Shown here one piece after another: positions 7,727 to 16,119 of a DNA stretch of 21,007 bases. This DNA comes from an uncultured Prevotellaceae bacterium (GTDB taxonomy: Bacteria > Bacteroidota > Bacteroidia > Bacteroidales > Bacteroidaceae): NCBI GenBank assembly GCA_937900485.1, contig CALCEL010000095.1, positions 1 to 21,007 on the forward strand, read 5' to 3'. The number at the start of each line of letters is the position of its first letter. Within the stretch, counting starts at the first letter, position 1. Made by a program: the position numbers and the translations under genes. The notes beneath the pieces are model-generated. The model was not told where the DNA came from. It was given only the letters and a program-made list of their open reading frames with translations, and did not search any database.

Positions 7727-8791
7727 TCACTCGTACTGAGTCATATTAGCTGCCTCTCGAATAGCAGAGATCTGATTCTTTACTATCGTAGGCACAACGG
7801 TACCGACAAGAAATTCTATTCTCTCAACATTATAGACCTCAACACCCTTCTCGATGAGTCTGTACGTACCGTCACCCGGTACATATACCTTCACTACATC
7901 ATCTCTGTCGTCAACGGGTTGTATGCCATTTCTCACCAACGCTCTGCAACACAGTCTGTACTGCAATGAGCTCTTGTCACCGTAAACCACAACTTCACGA
8001 GACGTCTCGTGGTCTATATTAAAGGTGCAATGCTCCTTGTCGTACGTTATTCCGTCACGGTTGAAATACTCGTCTATCAGCCCCATGGCAGTCAAGTCCT
8101 CGGGAGAGCCAGTCTGAAGACCCAAGTTCTTATCAAGCATCCAGATATGGTCTGCCACCTGCAAGGCGTGCTCCAAGTCGTGAGTTGAGATGAATATAGT
8201 CTTATGTAGTGACTTGGCCAGACGATGGAGCAGCAACATAATCTGTATCTTGCTCGTATAATCAAGGAAGGCTGTCGGCTCATCCATAAATATTATCGGA
8301 GTGTCCTGAGCTATTGCCTTTGCTATCATCACCTTTTGTTTCTCTCCGTCAGACAGTGTCTGCATCTTCCTGTCCTTCAGCTCAGAGATTCCTACCCACT
8401 CCAGGCTCTTGGTGATGACACTTTTATCATTAGGGCTCAGCTTACCCCAGAAACCGGTATACGGGGCGCGTCCCATTGCCACGACGTCGAAGACAGACAT
8501 ATTCTTTATGCTCGAGTTATCTGTCAGTACGACGCTGACCAACCTGGCGAGGCTCTTGCTCTTATATGACTTTATATCCAGCCCGTCAATCTCTATGTTA
8601 CCGCTTAACGCAGGTTGAAAACCTGCTATCGTACGTAGTAAGGTAGACTTTCCCGCACCGTTCGGTCCCAACAGGCACGTCAACTCATGGGAGTAAACCA
8701 CGGCGGAGATATTCTCTGAGACCACCACATTTTTCTTACTTGACTTGTAACCTGTCACCAGGTTATTTATCTCAATTGAAGTTTTTTGCAT
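7727..8791 (-). CDS. ABC transporter ATPase, FecE/BtuD type
   Basis: This cytoplasmic ATPase should drive uptake of an iron chelate, haem or corrinoid together with the FecCD-type permease in the same operon. Walker A is GPNGAGKST (42-50), the signature is LSDGEKQKV (145-153), Walker B is IIFMDE (165-170) and the switch histidine is His203 in STHD. A C-terminal extension of about 100 residues follows the ATPase core, making the protein 354 residues rather than about 260. The start lies 20 bases inside the end of the exchanger gene. No periplasmic binding protein gene is seen nearby. Substrate cannot be read from the sequence; the B12 genes upstream favour a corrinoid or cobalt-linked role. 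Confidence 0.88.
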   Translation of the reverse strand: MQKTSIEINNLVTGYKSSKKNVVVSENISAVVYSHELTCLLGPNGAGKSTLLRTIAGFQPALSGNIEIDGLDIKSYKSKSLARLVSVVLTDNSSIKNMSVFDVVAMGRAPYTGFWGKLSPNDKSVITKSLEWVGISELKDRKMQTLSDGEKQKVMIAKAIAQDTPIIFMDEPTAFLDYTSKIQIMLLLHRLAKSLHKTIFISTHDLEHALQVADHIWMLDKNLGLQTGSPEDLTAMGLIDEYFNRDGITYDKEHCTFNIDHETSREVVVYGDKSSLQYRLCCRALVRNGIQPVDDRDDVVKVYVPGDGTYRLIEKGVEVYNVERIEFLVGTVVPTIVKNQISAIREAANMTQYE

Positions 8792-9758
8792 TTATCAGAA
8801 GATCTATATAGTAAACAACCTGAACAAAAATAAGCACGAGACCTTCCCATTTGTTTATCTTGAACTGAGTACGTGTGAAAGCCCAGAAAAGCACAGAGGC
8901 GAAGATCAAAGTGAGAAGGTCCACCACTGTTATATTACCAATATTCAAAGGATTAATCACAGCTGACGTTCCGAGAATGAAGAAGACGTTGAAAACGACA
9001 CTGCCGACAATGTTACCGAGCGCCATATCCGTATCACCTTTTCTCGCAGCCATGACAGACGCCGCAAGCTCAGGCAGCGACGTTCCGGCACTGACAATCG
9101 TTATTGCTATGACAGACTGACTGACGTTCATGCTATGCGCTATGTTTGACGCACTGTCCACCAACACATCACCGCCAACTATCAGCATGCCTAATCCTAC
9201 AATGATGAAGAGCACCGACTTCCACATCGCGCGGCGTTCCGTATTATCCTGTCCGTCATTCTCCCGCAATCCGTCATTCTTGTTATCCTTGGCAATGGCA
9301 AACGTGTAGCTGAGATACACAATAAACAGACACAGCATGAGCAGTCCCTCAGAACGGCTTATCTCACAAACATCGCTGTCACCTATGTAACTGTCGAGAG
9401 CAGCCACAGCCACCACCAAAGAAGACAACACCACAAACGGCACGTCATTCCGCACATTACCATGACTGGCAGTTATAGGAGCAATAAGAGCAGTGACACC
9501 AATTATTGAGAGGATGTTGAAAATATTACTTCCCACAACATTACCAATAGCCATGTCCGTGTTACCGCGGACCGCAGAACAAGCACTGACGACAAACTCC
9601 GGCATTGAGCTGCCCACAGCGACAATGGTCATACCTATCACCAATGTTGAGATGCCAAAACTTCGCGCCACATCCGACGCACCATCTGTCAACCAGTCTG
9701 CACCTTTAATGATGAGACACAGACCGACAACAAACAAGACGAAATCTAAAATCATCAC
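8772..9758 (-). CDS. CaCA-family Na+/Ca2+ exchanger, YrbG-like
   Basis: A 328-residue inner-membrane cation antiporter with about ten hydrophobic segments in two inverted halves. The alpha-1 repeat is seen as GSSMPE with Glu54, then GNVVGSNIFN (72-81). The alpha-2 repeat has GTSLPE with Glu230 and GNIVGSVVFN. There the residue normally Asn after Gly-Ser is Val254, while Asn257 is kept. A hydrophilic loop rich in Lys, Asp and Asn separates the halves. Members exchange Ca2+ for Na+, some with K+. The gene starts 42 bases after the permease stop and overlaps the ATPase start by 20 bases, so it sits between the two subunit genes of an ABC importer, an unusual place. A different divalent cation is possible. 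Confidence 0.88.
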   Translation of the reverse strand: MMILDFVLFVVGLCLIIKGADWLTDGASDVARSFGISTLVIGMTIVAVGSSMPEFVVSACSAVRGNTDMAIGNVVGSNIFNILSIIGVTALIAPITASHGNVRNDVPFVVLSSLVVAVAALDSYIGDSDVCEISRSEGLLMLCLFIVYLSYTFAIAKDNKNDGLRENDGQDNTERRAMWKSVLFIIVGLGMLIVGGDVLVDSASNIAHSMNVSQSVIAITIVSAGTSLPELAASVMAARKGDTDMALGNIVGSVVFNVFFILGTSAVINPLNIGNITVVDLLTLIFASVLFWAFTRTQFKINKWEGLVLIFVQVVYYIDLLINAKNFN

Positions 9759-9800
9759 GATACTCTTATCTTAAAATTACTATCTTTTTCACTTACTCCG

Positions 9801-10853
9801 TCATCGTTTTCTCTCACGGAAAATCACCCATATGACCACAGGAGCTCCTATCAATGACGTCACAGAGTTGACTGGCAGTGAGCCTGCCGCCCCAGGCATC
9901 CTGGAGATCAAGTTGCATGAGAGAGCCAACAAAGCTCCAAACACCACACAGCCCGGCATCACGACCCTATGGTCAGAAGAGCGGAAGACACCTCGAACGA
10001 GGTGAGGCACAGACAAGCCTATAAATGACACCGGTCCGCAAAACGCCGTACATACCGCAACGAGCAAGCCCGAAGACAATATCACGTACATCCTCGTCTT
10101 TCCCACATCCAGTCCGAGATTCTGCGCATAGTAATCACCCAGCAGCAAGATGTTCAGGGACTTCACCATAAGTACGGACAACAGAAGAAGCACTACCATG
10201 ATGATTGAGAACACACCTATCTGCGAAAGTGAGACGCTGGAGAACGAGCCCATTCCCCAGACTGTGTAGGCGCGAATATCCTCAGCAGGGCTGAACAACT
10301 TAAGCACTCCTATTATGGCGTTCGCAATATATCCTATCATTACACCTACAATAAGTAATGTCACGTTACCCTTCACCTTATGCGCCACGATAGCGATGAC
10401 AGACATGACTACCATAGCGCCAAAGGCGGCAGCCACAGTCATACCAACATTTCCATATATTCCCATACTACTCATCGCGCGGCCTCCTATACTTCCTGAC
10501 AAGAGAATAAGCAATGCAACGCCCAGACTGGCACCGCTGCTCACCCCTAACACGGAAGGTCCTGCCAAAGGATTACGAAACACTGTCTGCATCTCTAATC
10601 CTGCCACGGACAGACCTGCACCCGCCACCACAGCCGTTACAGCTTGCGGCAACCTTGTCTTAAGTATAATATTCGTCCACACATCATTTGTCTCCCCGTC
10701 GGTCATCAGTTCATCGAGAATAATTTTCACCACCGTATCAACAGGTATGTGAACAGAGCCCACGGCTATGTTCACGACAAACATCACGATGACACCTACC
10801 ATTCCAGACAATAATATCACCGTATTCGTCAAATAAGACAAGCGAAAATTCAT
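9801..10853 (-). CDS. ABC transporter permease, FecCD/BtuC family
   Basis: A 350-residue inner-membrane permease of the family carrying siderophores, haem and vitamin B12. Typical blocks are visible: RLPQAVTAVVAGAGLSVAG, then MQTVFRNPLAGPSVLGVSSGA (residues about 68-107), and near the C-terminus GPVSFIGLSVPHLVR followed by LPVNSVTSLIGAPV. About ten membrane segments can be drawn. The start overlaps the stop of the CbiE-CbiT gene by four bases (ATGA), tying it to cobalamin synthesis. The matching ATPase is two genes downstream. No binding-protein or TonB-receptor gene is in this window. Whether it imports corrinoids or an iron compound is inference from context. Confidence 0.9.
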   Translation of the reverse strand: MNFRLSYLTNTVILLSGMVGVIVMFVVNIAVGSVHIPVDTVVKIILDELMTDGETNDVWTNIILKTRLPQAVTAVVAGAGLSVAGLEMQTVFRNPLAGPSVLGVSSGASLGVALLILLSGSIGGRAMSSMGIYGNVGMTVAAAFGAMVVMSVIAIVAHKVKGNVTLLIVGVMIGYIANAIIGVLKLFSPAEDIRAYTVWGMGSFSSVSLSQIGVFSIIMVVLLLLSVLMVKSLNILLLGDYYAQNLGLDVGKTRMYVILSSGLLVAVCTAFCGPVSFIGLSVPHLVRGVFRSSDHRVVMPGCVVFGALLALSCNLISRMPGAAGSLPVNSVTSLIGAPVVIWVIFRERKR

Positions 10854-12043
10854 GACACAAAAGTAATGATATTTATCGGATTATGCTCATCAATCATTAC
10901 TTTATTGTCTGACAATAAAGATAATTTAAGTCTCTCGGCAGTCTCGTACATCTCTTTGCGGCTTTTCTCCGTCACAGAGTTTATCGTGACATGTACCCCA
11001 CGTCCGTTACTAAGGTCCGTCACATACTTTATTATCTTCTCGACGATATCAGAGAGACAACCTCCATGCCCGCCGATGAAGACTGCGTCCGGCACTGGCA
11101 TACCCGTAAGATCCGTAGTCAGGAAATCTCCGATATGGACATTGATACCAGGAGTACCGAAACGTCTCATATTCTCATATATTATATCCTCGCACTCGGA
11201 ACGTATCTCGAAACTCTCCACACGCAGAGCGGGAAACAGGCGTTTAGCTTCGATGCTCACGCTACCTGTACAAAAACCGACATCCCAGAATACGCGCGCA
11301 TTACCAAGATCCATAGCAGAGATGGCAGCCAGCCGTATCTGACTCTTGGTGATCATATTGACTCTTCCGTTTAAGAGAGCGAAACGACTTTCCGGTATGC
11401 CAAAAGTACGTTCTCTGTCCCTTTCTTTTTTCAGGATAAGGCAGTTGGGAAACTTATATGTCACATTAGCGCCTTCCACATACTCACTCACACGTTCCTC
11501 TGTCTCATTACCAAGACACTCACCAATGGTGACGGAATAGTTATCATACCCATAGTCCATCATCCTGCGGCATATCACGTCGGGAGTCTTCGTTCTGTCC
11601 GTCAACACTCCTATCAGTTTCTCTCCCGCAATCAGAGCCTCATCGAACCTATCCCACGGGCGTCCCGTAAGTGACACCACCCTCATATCCTGATACGGCA
11701 ATAACATTCTGTGAGCCAACAGCTGCAATGAGTTGAAGGAAGAGTAAACAATCATCTCGCAGTCAGGCAGCTCACGTCTCACTGTTGACGCGAACCCGTA
11801 AAACAAAGGATCGCCTGAAGCGAACACCACGACCTCGTCGTAACGCTTATACTTCTCGAACACATTCGAAAGAGGTGTAGTAATCTCTATCCACGTATAG
11901 CCATCCGGTAACATGTCACGCACAGCGTCGTGATGACGTCTACCTCCACTGAACACCTTGCCTCGTCGGATAACATCTGAGACGACGGGGGCAAACCAAT
12001 GTGAGCGCGAGTCACTAATACCTATAACATAACACTTATACAT
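10850..12043 (-). CDS. cobL: Precorrin-6Y C5,15-methyltransferase (CbiE-CbiT fusion)
   Basis: A 397-residue fusion of two corrin-ring enzymes. Residues 1 to about 200 form a CbiE-type tetrapyrrole methylase, with the family segment around ASGDPLFYG. Residues about 215-397 form a CbiT-type methyltransferase and decarboxylase, with its SAM-binding loop at Asp254 (DVGFCTGSVSIEA) and a later IGGHGG motif. Together they methylate C5 and C15 and decarboxylate the acetate side chain of ring C. The same fusion is known as CobL. The first eight bases overlap the end of the CobJ-CobH gene and its stop overlaps the permease start, so it is an internal operon member. Loop residues differ a little from the common GAGSG and IGGSGG forms, but the fold assignment is secure. 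Confidence 0.93.
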   Translation of the reverse strand: MYKCYVIGISDSRSHWFAPVVSDVIRRGKVFSGGRRHHDAVRDMLPDGYTWIEITTPLSNVFEKYKRYDEVVVFASGDPLFYGFASTVRRELPDCEMIVYSSFNSLQLLAHRMLLPYQDMRVVSLTGRPWDRFDEALIAGEKLIGVLTDRTKTPDVICRRMMDYGYDNYSVTIGECLGNETEERVSEYVEGANVTYKFPNCLILKKERDRERTFGIPESRFALLNGRVNMITKSQIRLAAISAMDLGNARVFWDVGFCTGSVSIEAKRLFPALRVESFEIRSECEDIIYENMRRFGTPGINVHIGDFLTTDLTGMPVPDAVFIGGHGGCLSDIVEKIIKYVTDLSNGRGVHVTINSVTEKSRKEMYETAERLKLSLLSDNKVMIDEHNPINIITFVS

Positions 12044-13442
12044 CTCTTCCCGGATTTAACAGTTCAGCATCATTAAAGGTGAGCACAGAATTCACCAACG
12101 TGGCCGCAAGATTGCTTCCGCCTTTTCGTCCCTCCACGATAATTTTCGGGACGTCAGTAAAAGTCTTCAGGGCGTGCTTACTCTCCTCCACATGCACAAA
12201 GCCCACAGGAGAGCCAATGACTCCCATAGGTCGACATTTCCCCTTACGCATCAACGAGCACAACTCGAGGAGTGCTGTTGGCGCATTACCGAAAGCATAC
12301 AAAGCTTCCGGGTACTCACTTGACGCCACACGCATGGCAGCCATGGCGCGGGTGATACCCTCATTCTCCGCCATCTCCTTCACCCTCGGGTCATTGATGT
12401 AACACACGACATTAATACCGAGTCTCTCCAAAGCGCCCTTTCTTATGCCACTCGCAACCATCGTCACGTCTGTCACTATAGTGGTTATCTTACCATTCAG
12501 CACCCTGTCGTACATAGTCGCCACAGCAGCCTCATCCATCCACAGCAACTTCTCCATCTCAAAGTCAGCGGTGGTATGAATAGCGTGAAGCGTAGGCCAC
12601 AGTCTCCACAGCGGCACATTCGGGTTACTCATCTCTCTCATTATCGTGGAGAAAGACTGTATCATGATATTCTGCCCCATATTCTTACCCTCACTTGTCG
12701 TATCACGATAATAACCGCGAGGAGTGACGATACGACCATTATATCTATACGACTGGCTATTGCCGATGATTACCACAGTAAACATATCCACGTCCGTAGG
12801 ATTGAAATCAGCGAGAGTAGTGACACACACGGACGAGTCGTCCCGCCCCGCATTACGAACATAACCAACCGGCGTTGCCGGGTCCCGTTCTTCAAGGAAG
12901 ATCTCAAGCAAACGCTGGAGCTGCCAGTATCTGCCATGGCTGCGGGGATTGTACACAGCCGTGACGAAGTCCGCAGTAGCGGCAGCCTTGACACGTTTCT
13001 CTATCACCTGCCACGGAGTCATCAGATCTGACAAGGATATCAGACACACGTCATGTCCTATGGGAGCTCCGAGCAACGCCGCCGCCTTCTGAAACGCAGA
13101 GATACCCGGGAGAACGATGATATCCACATCCTCATTCCTCTGCTTCGACATCTCATATATCAGAGGCGCCATTCCATAGATGCCGGCGTCTCCGCTGGAG
13201 ACCACACATACCACCTTACCACTGGCGGCATAATCGAAGGCAGCGGCCGCTCTCTGCTGCTCTTGTCTCATACCACTATCCACAAGCACACAATCCTCCC
13301 TCAACACGTGAGTGACATATTTCAGGTACGGCTTATAGCCTATCACGACGTCACATATTCTCAGTGCGTCCATGACCGACGGCGTGATATCCTCCACACC
13401 ACCAGGCCCTATACCTGCCACAATGATTTTTCCTTCTGTCAT
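12036..13442 (-). CDS. cobJ-cobH: Precorrin-3B C17-methyltransferase / precorrin-8X methylmutase fusion
   Basis: A bifunctional cobalamin enzyme of 468 residues. Residues 1 to about 245 are CobJ/CbiH, the ring-contracting C17-methyltransferase, with GIGPGG at the start, SSGDAGIYGMAPL, and YNPRS in the middle. From about 256 onward the protein is CobH/CbiC, the mutase moving a methyl group from C11 to C12, with its likely catalytic His289 in HTTADFE and a GSPVGFVHVEESK segment. I chose ATG 13442 because the family begins as MxGKxxVxGIGPG. An ATG at 13460 and a GTG at 13469 are in frame upstream. It is the first gene of the seven-gene operon, with a leader of up to about 130 bases containing GC-rich hairpins. 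Its end overlaps cobL by eight bases. Confidence 0.92.
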   Translation of the reverse strand: MTEGKIIVAGIGPGGVEDITPSVMDALRICDVVIGYKPYLKYVTHVLREDCVLVDSGMRQEQQRAAAAFDYAASGKVVCVVSSGDAGIYGMAPLIYEMSKQRNEDVDIIVLPGISAFQKAAALLGAPIGHDVCLISLSDLMTPWQVIEKRVKAAATADFVTAVYNPRSHGRYWQLQRLLEIFLEERDPATPVGYVRNAGRDDSSVCVTTLADFNPTDVDMFTVVIIGNSQSYRYNGRIVTPRGYYRDTTSEGKNMGQNIMIQSFSTIMREMSNPNVPLWRLWPTLHAIHTTADFEMEKLLWMDEAAVATMYDRVLNGKITTIVTDVTMVASGIRKGALERLGINVVCYINDPRVKEMAENEGITRAMAAMRVASSEYPEALYAFGNAPTALLELCSLMRKGKCRPMGVIGSPVGFVHVEESKHALKTFTDVPKIIVEGRKGGSNLAATLVNSVLTFNDAELLNPGRDV

Positions 13443-13490
13443 ATAAACATGGGGTTTCATGAATGACACATCCCGTAGAAGCCCCGTCCT

Positions 13491-13542
13491 GCCGAGTCGG
13501 CCCTATTCACACTCCCCCGCCGCACAACGGCATTCGGAGTGT
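13491..13542 (-). promoter_or_regulatory. GC-rich structured leader of the cobalamin operon
   Basis: Between the candidate promoter and the first gene are two GC-rich hairpins. One has an outer 7-bp stem (13509-13515 with 13536-13542) and an inner GCCG/CGGC stem (13519-13522 with 13528-13531) around a five-base loop. The other is GCCGAGTCGGC at 13491-13501. A folded leader suggests control by attenuation or a ligand. I do not find the core motifs of a cobalamin riboswitch, so no class is assigned. Confidence 0.35.
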
Positions 13543-13575
13543 TGGACTTCAAGAGATATATCTATCTACCTGATG

Positions 13576-13607
13576 CGAATTTATAATAAATCCGCGAATT
13601 ATCAAAA
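13576..13607 (-). promoter_or_regulatory. Candidate promoter of the seven-gene cobalamin/transport operon
   Basis: On the minus strand TAAATTCG (13583-13576) differs from TAnnTTTG by one base. TTTTG (13607-13603) lies upstream with exactly 19 bases between its TTG and the -7 element, the normal Bacteroidota spacing. An imperfect palindrome (13575-13583 with 13587-13595, one mismatch) covers the -7 element and could be an operator. Confidence 0.5.
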
Positions 13608-13740
13608 CAAGGTCACCCAAATCCATGGCTCAGACAGTCCTTTGTCATTCAGCACATATTATTCCTTCATGAATAAGACACGGAAATGTTCAACGATGTT
13701 AAAAGCAAAGACAGACAAGTCATGGTAAGCGTATTTTGCG

Positions 13741-13748
13741 TAACTTCG
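13741..13748 (+). promoter_or_regulatory. Candidate promoter (-7 element) of the PfkB-family kinase gene
   Basis: TAACTTCG, one base from TAnnTTTG, ends 20 bases before the ATG at 13769. The same ten bases, TAACTTCGCG, occur upstream of the MscS-type gene (19131-19140). No clear -33 element is seen. Confidence 0.4.
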
Positions 13749-13768
13749 CGACAAAACAGAAACCACAC

Positions 13769-14668
13769 ATGAAATTAGACATTTGCTGCATCGGTCATAT
13801 AACATTAGACAAGATTGTGACACCAGAGAAAGAGGTATACATGCCAGGGGGCACCTCTTACTATTTCGCTCACGGCATCAGCGGTCTGCTGAGAGACACA
13901 CAAGGTAAACGCGTACCTTCTTTCAAACTGATAACATCACTTGGCGGCAAAGAGATGTCTGCCGTTGACGACATCAGGGCAAAAGGCATCGATGTCGAGG
14001 TCATACCAAGCAAGAATACAGTTTTCTTCGAGAATATATACGGAAAGAACCAGAACAACAGGAAACAACGTGTCAGGGCGAAAGCCGACCCGTTCACAAC
14101 GGAAAAACTCAAGGACGTCAAGGCTCGATACATCATACTCGGTTCCTTGCTGGCTGACGACTTCTCGTTAGATGTCATCAAGTACTTGTCACAGAGAGGA
14201 ACGCTGGTAGTGGATGCGCAGGGCTATCTCCGTGAGGTCAAGGACGAGAAAGTGTACGCTTGCGACTGGAAGGACAAGTCAGAAGCCCTGAGATACATCG
14301 ACATCCTCAAGGTCAACGAACACGAGATAGAAGTGCTCACAGGATTGAAAGACCCGCATGCGGCAGCCATGAGGCTACACGAATGGGGAGTCAAAGAAGT
14401 ACTGCTCACCTTAGGCAGCTACGGCTCAGTCATCTATGCCGACAACACGTTTTATGACATACCTGCATACGAGCCTATCAAGGTGATTGACGCTACGGGC
14501 TGTGGAGACACATACGTGATGGGGTACACATACAAACGCTCATTAGGCGCCAGTCCAGAGGAAGCCGGCCGTTTCGCTTCTGCCGTGTCAACAATCAAGC
14601 TTGAGCATTCCGGTCCTTTCACGGGTAATGAGAAGGACGCATACAAGAGAATGCCGACGGTCAGATAA
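13769..14668 (+). CDS. PfkB-family sugar kinase
   Basis: A 299-residue cytoplasmic kinase of the ribokinase/PfkB family, transferring phosphate from ATP to a sugar or related alcohol. It starts MKLDICCIGHITLD, then a substrate-binding PGGTSYYFAHG near residue 32. The C-terminal family signature is D241-ATGCGD247, with Asp247 as catalytic base. The usual DTxGAGD has Cys245 where Ala is normal. I chose ATG 13769; an upstream TTG (13736) in the same frame is rejected because the likely promoter -7 element lies inside that extension. The gene stands alone, divergent from the cobalamin operon, and converges on pgi with a shared terminator. The substrate cannot be told. Confidence 0.88.
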   Translation: MKLDICCIGHITLDKIVTPEKEVYMPGGTSYYFAHGISGLLRDTQGKRVPSFKLITSLGGKEMSAVDDIRAKGIDVEVIPSKNTVFFENIYGKNQNNRKQRVRAKADPFTTEKLKDVKARYIILGSLLADDFSLDVIKYLSQRGTLVVDAQGYLREVKDEKVYACDWKDKSEALRYIDILKVNEHEIEVLTGLKDPHAAAMRLHEWGVKEVLLTLGSYGSVIYADNTFYDIPAYEPIKVIDATGCGDTYVMGYTYKRSLGASPEEAGRFASAVSTIKLEHSGPFTGNEKDAYKRMPTVR

Positions 14669-14721
14669 TATAAGGCTGGCGTTACAGCACAAAGCCGTAC
14701 AAAGCTTAATTATAGACACAA

Positions 14722-14752
14722 AAAACCTCAACGCATTATGCGTTGAGGTTTT
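14722..14752. terminator. Bidirectional terminator between the kinase and pgi
   Basis: A perfect 14-bp stem (14722-14735 with 14739-14752, containing CCTCAACGCA) with a three-base loop is flanked by A on the left and T on the right, so it gives a hairpin plus T-tract on both strands. It sits between the stop codons of two converging genes. Confidence 0.9.
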
Positions 14753-14773
14753 AACATATATCCAAGTCTACGA

Positions 14774-16108
14774 TTATTTCAATCTCTCCTGAATAGCTGC
14801 GCTCTCCTTCTCGTATCCCGGCTTATTGAGGAGTGCGAACATATTCTTCTTGTACGCCTCGACACCAGGCTGGTTGAATGGGTTAACGCCAAGAATAATT
14901 CCAGAAATACCACACGCTTTCTCAAAGAAGTAAATCAGCTGACCGATGTTGTACTCATCGAGTTTCTCGACAGTGACGAGCATGTTAGGCACGCCACCAT
15001 CCACGTGAGCGAGCTTAGTTCCGAGCTCAGCCATCTTGTTCACCTCATCGATACGCTTACCAGCGAGGAAGTTAAGTCCATCGAGGTTCTCAGCGTCAGA
15101 AGGCACCTTCAACTCAGTATTAGGCTTCTCGACAGAAACGACAGTCTCGAAGATTGTTCTCTCACCATCCTGAATCCACTGTCCCATTGAGTGGAGGTCA
15201 GTAGTGAAGTCAACGGCTGCAGGGAATATACCCTTACCGTCCTTACCCTCAGACTCACCATAGAGCTGCTTCCACCACTCATTCAGGTTGTGGAGCTTAG
15301 GCTGGTAGTTAACGAGGATCTCGATCTTCTTACCCGCCTTATACAAAGCGTTACGGCAAGCTGCGTACTGTGCAGACGGGTTCTCCGCGAATGGCACGTC
15401 GATAGCAGTAGCCTTCTCCATGTCCTGAGCACCCTTAACCAAAGCGGCGATGTCATATCCAGCCACAGCGATAGGGAGCAGACCCACTGGAGTGAGAACT
15501 GAGAAACGTCCGCCGACATTATCAGGGATGATGAAAGACTTATATCCCTCCTTATCAGCTGTTGTACGAGCAGCACCCTTCTTAGCGTCAGTGACAGCGA
15601 CGATTACCTTCTTAGCTTCTTCCTTACCTCTTGTGTCCTCGCACAACTTCTTGAGGAGACGGAAAGTGATGGCAGTCTCAGTAGTCGTACCTGACTTAGA
15701 GATATTGATAACACCGAACTTCACACCTTTCAGATAGTCGATAAGCTCAGAAAGGTAATCCTCACCGATATTATTACCCGCGAAGAGAATACGTGGCATG
15801 TTTGAAGGCTTAAGCCATCCGAACGTGTTAGAGAGAGCGTCGATAACCATACGGGCACCGAGGTAAGAACCACCGATACCTGCCACTACGACAGCCTCAC
15901 AATTCTCCTGGAGCACCTTAGCTGTCGCATTGATCTCAGCGATGAACTCTGGTGTTATAGAACTTGGGAGATGCAACCAGCCAAGGAAGTCATTACCAAG
16001 ACATGTACCATTCTCAAGAGCCTTCTGAGCTTCTGCTACCTGAGCCTCATAGGACTCCACTGTACCTGCGGCCAAGAACTGACCTGCATTAGAAATATTA
16101 AGTCTCAT
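14774..16108 (-). CDS. pgi: Glucose-6-phosphate isomerase
   Basis: This glycolytic enzyme interconverts glucose-6-phosphate and fructose-6-phosphate in the cytoplasm. The 444 residues match the short Bacillus-type family. Sugar-phosphate binding segments GIGGSYLGARM and SKSGTTTETA are present, as is the signature DNVGGRFSVLTPVGLLP. Glu285 (YGESEG), His306 (DLHSMGQ) and Lys420 (VEAYKKN) have the same spacing as the catalytic Glu290, His311 and Lys425 of the Geobacillus enzyme. It is the third gene of a lysS-gpsA-pgi unit, 11 bases after the gpsA stop, and ends at the bidirectional terminator. Confidence 0.97.
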   Translation of the reverse strand: MRLNISNAGQFLAAGTVESYEAQVAEAQKALENGTCLGNDFLGWLHLPSSITPEFIAEINATAKVLQENCEAVVVAGIGGSYLGARMVIDALSNTFGWLKPSNMPRILFAGNNIGEDYLSELIDYLKGVKFGVINISKSGTTTETAITFRLLKKLCEDTRGKEEAKKVIVAVTDAKKGAARTTADKEGYKSFIIPDNVGGRFSVLTPVGLLPIAVAGYDIAALVKGAQDMEKATAIDVPFAENPSAQYAACRNALYKAGKKIEILVNYQPKLHNLNEWWKQLYGESEGKDGKGIFPAAVDFTTDLHSMGQWIQDGERTIFETVVSVEKPNTELKVPSDAENLDGLNFLAGKRIDEVNKMAELGTKLAHVDGGVPNMLVTVEKLDEYNIGQLIYFFEKACGISGIILGVNPFNQPGVEAYKKNMFALLNKPGYEKESAAIQERLK

Positions 16109-16119
16109 ATTATATTTAT

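Noticed and set aside
13509..13568. Short minus-strand Cys-rich stretch (ECRCAAGECE, then stop) in frame before cobJ-cobH
   Set aside because: The frame is closed by stops on both sides and has no usable start codon; the cysteines come from the GC-rich hairpin sequence.
13459..13728. 89-codon plus-strand open frame in the cobalamin/kinase spacer
   Set aside because: It covers the leader hairpins and the minus-strand promoter, and its residue make-up looks random.
13443..13735. Cobalamin riboswitch before the cobalamin operon
   Set aside because: I looked for the conserved core and B12 box on the minus strand and found neither; only unassigned hairpins remain.
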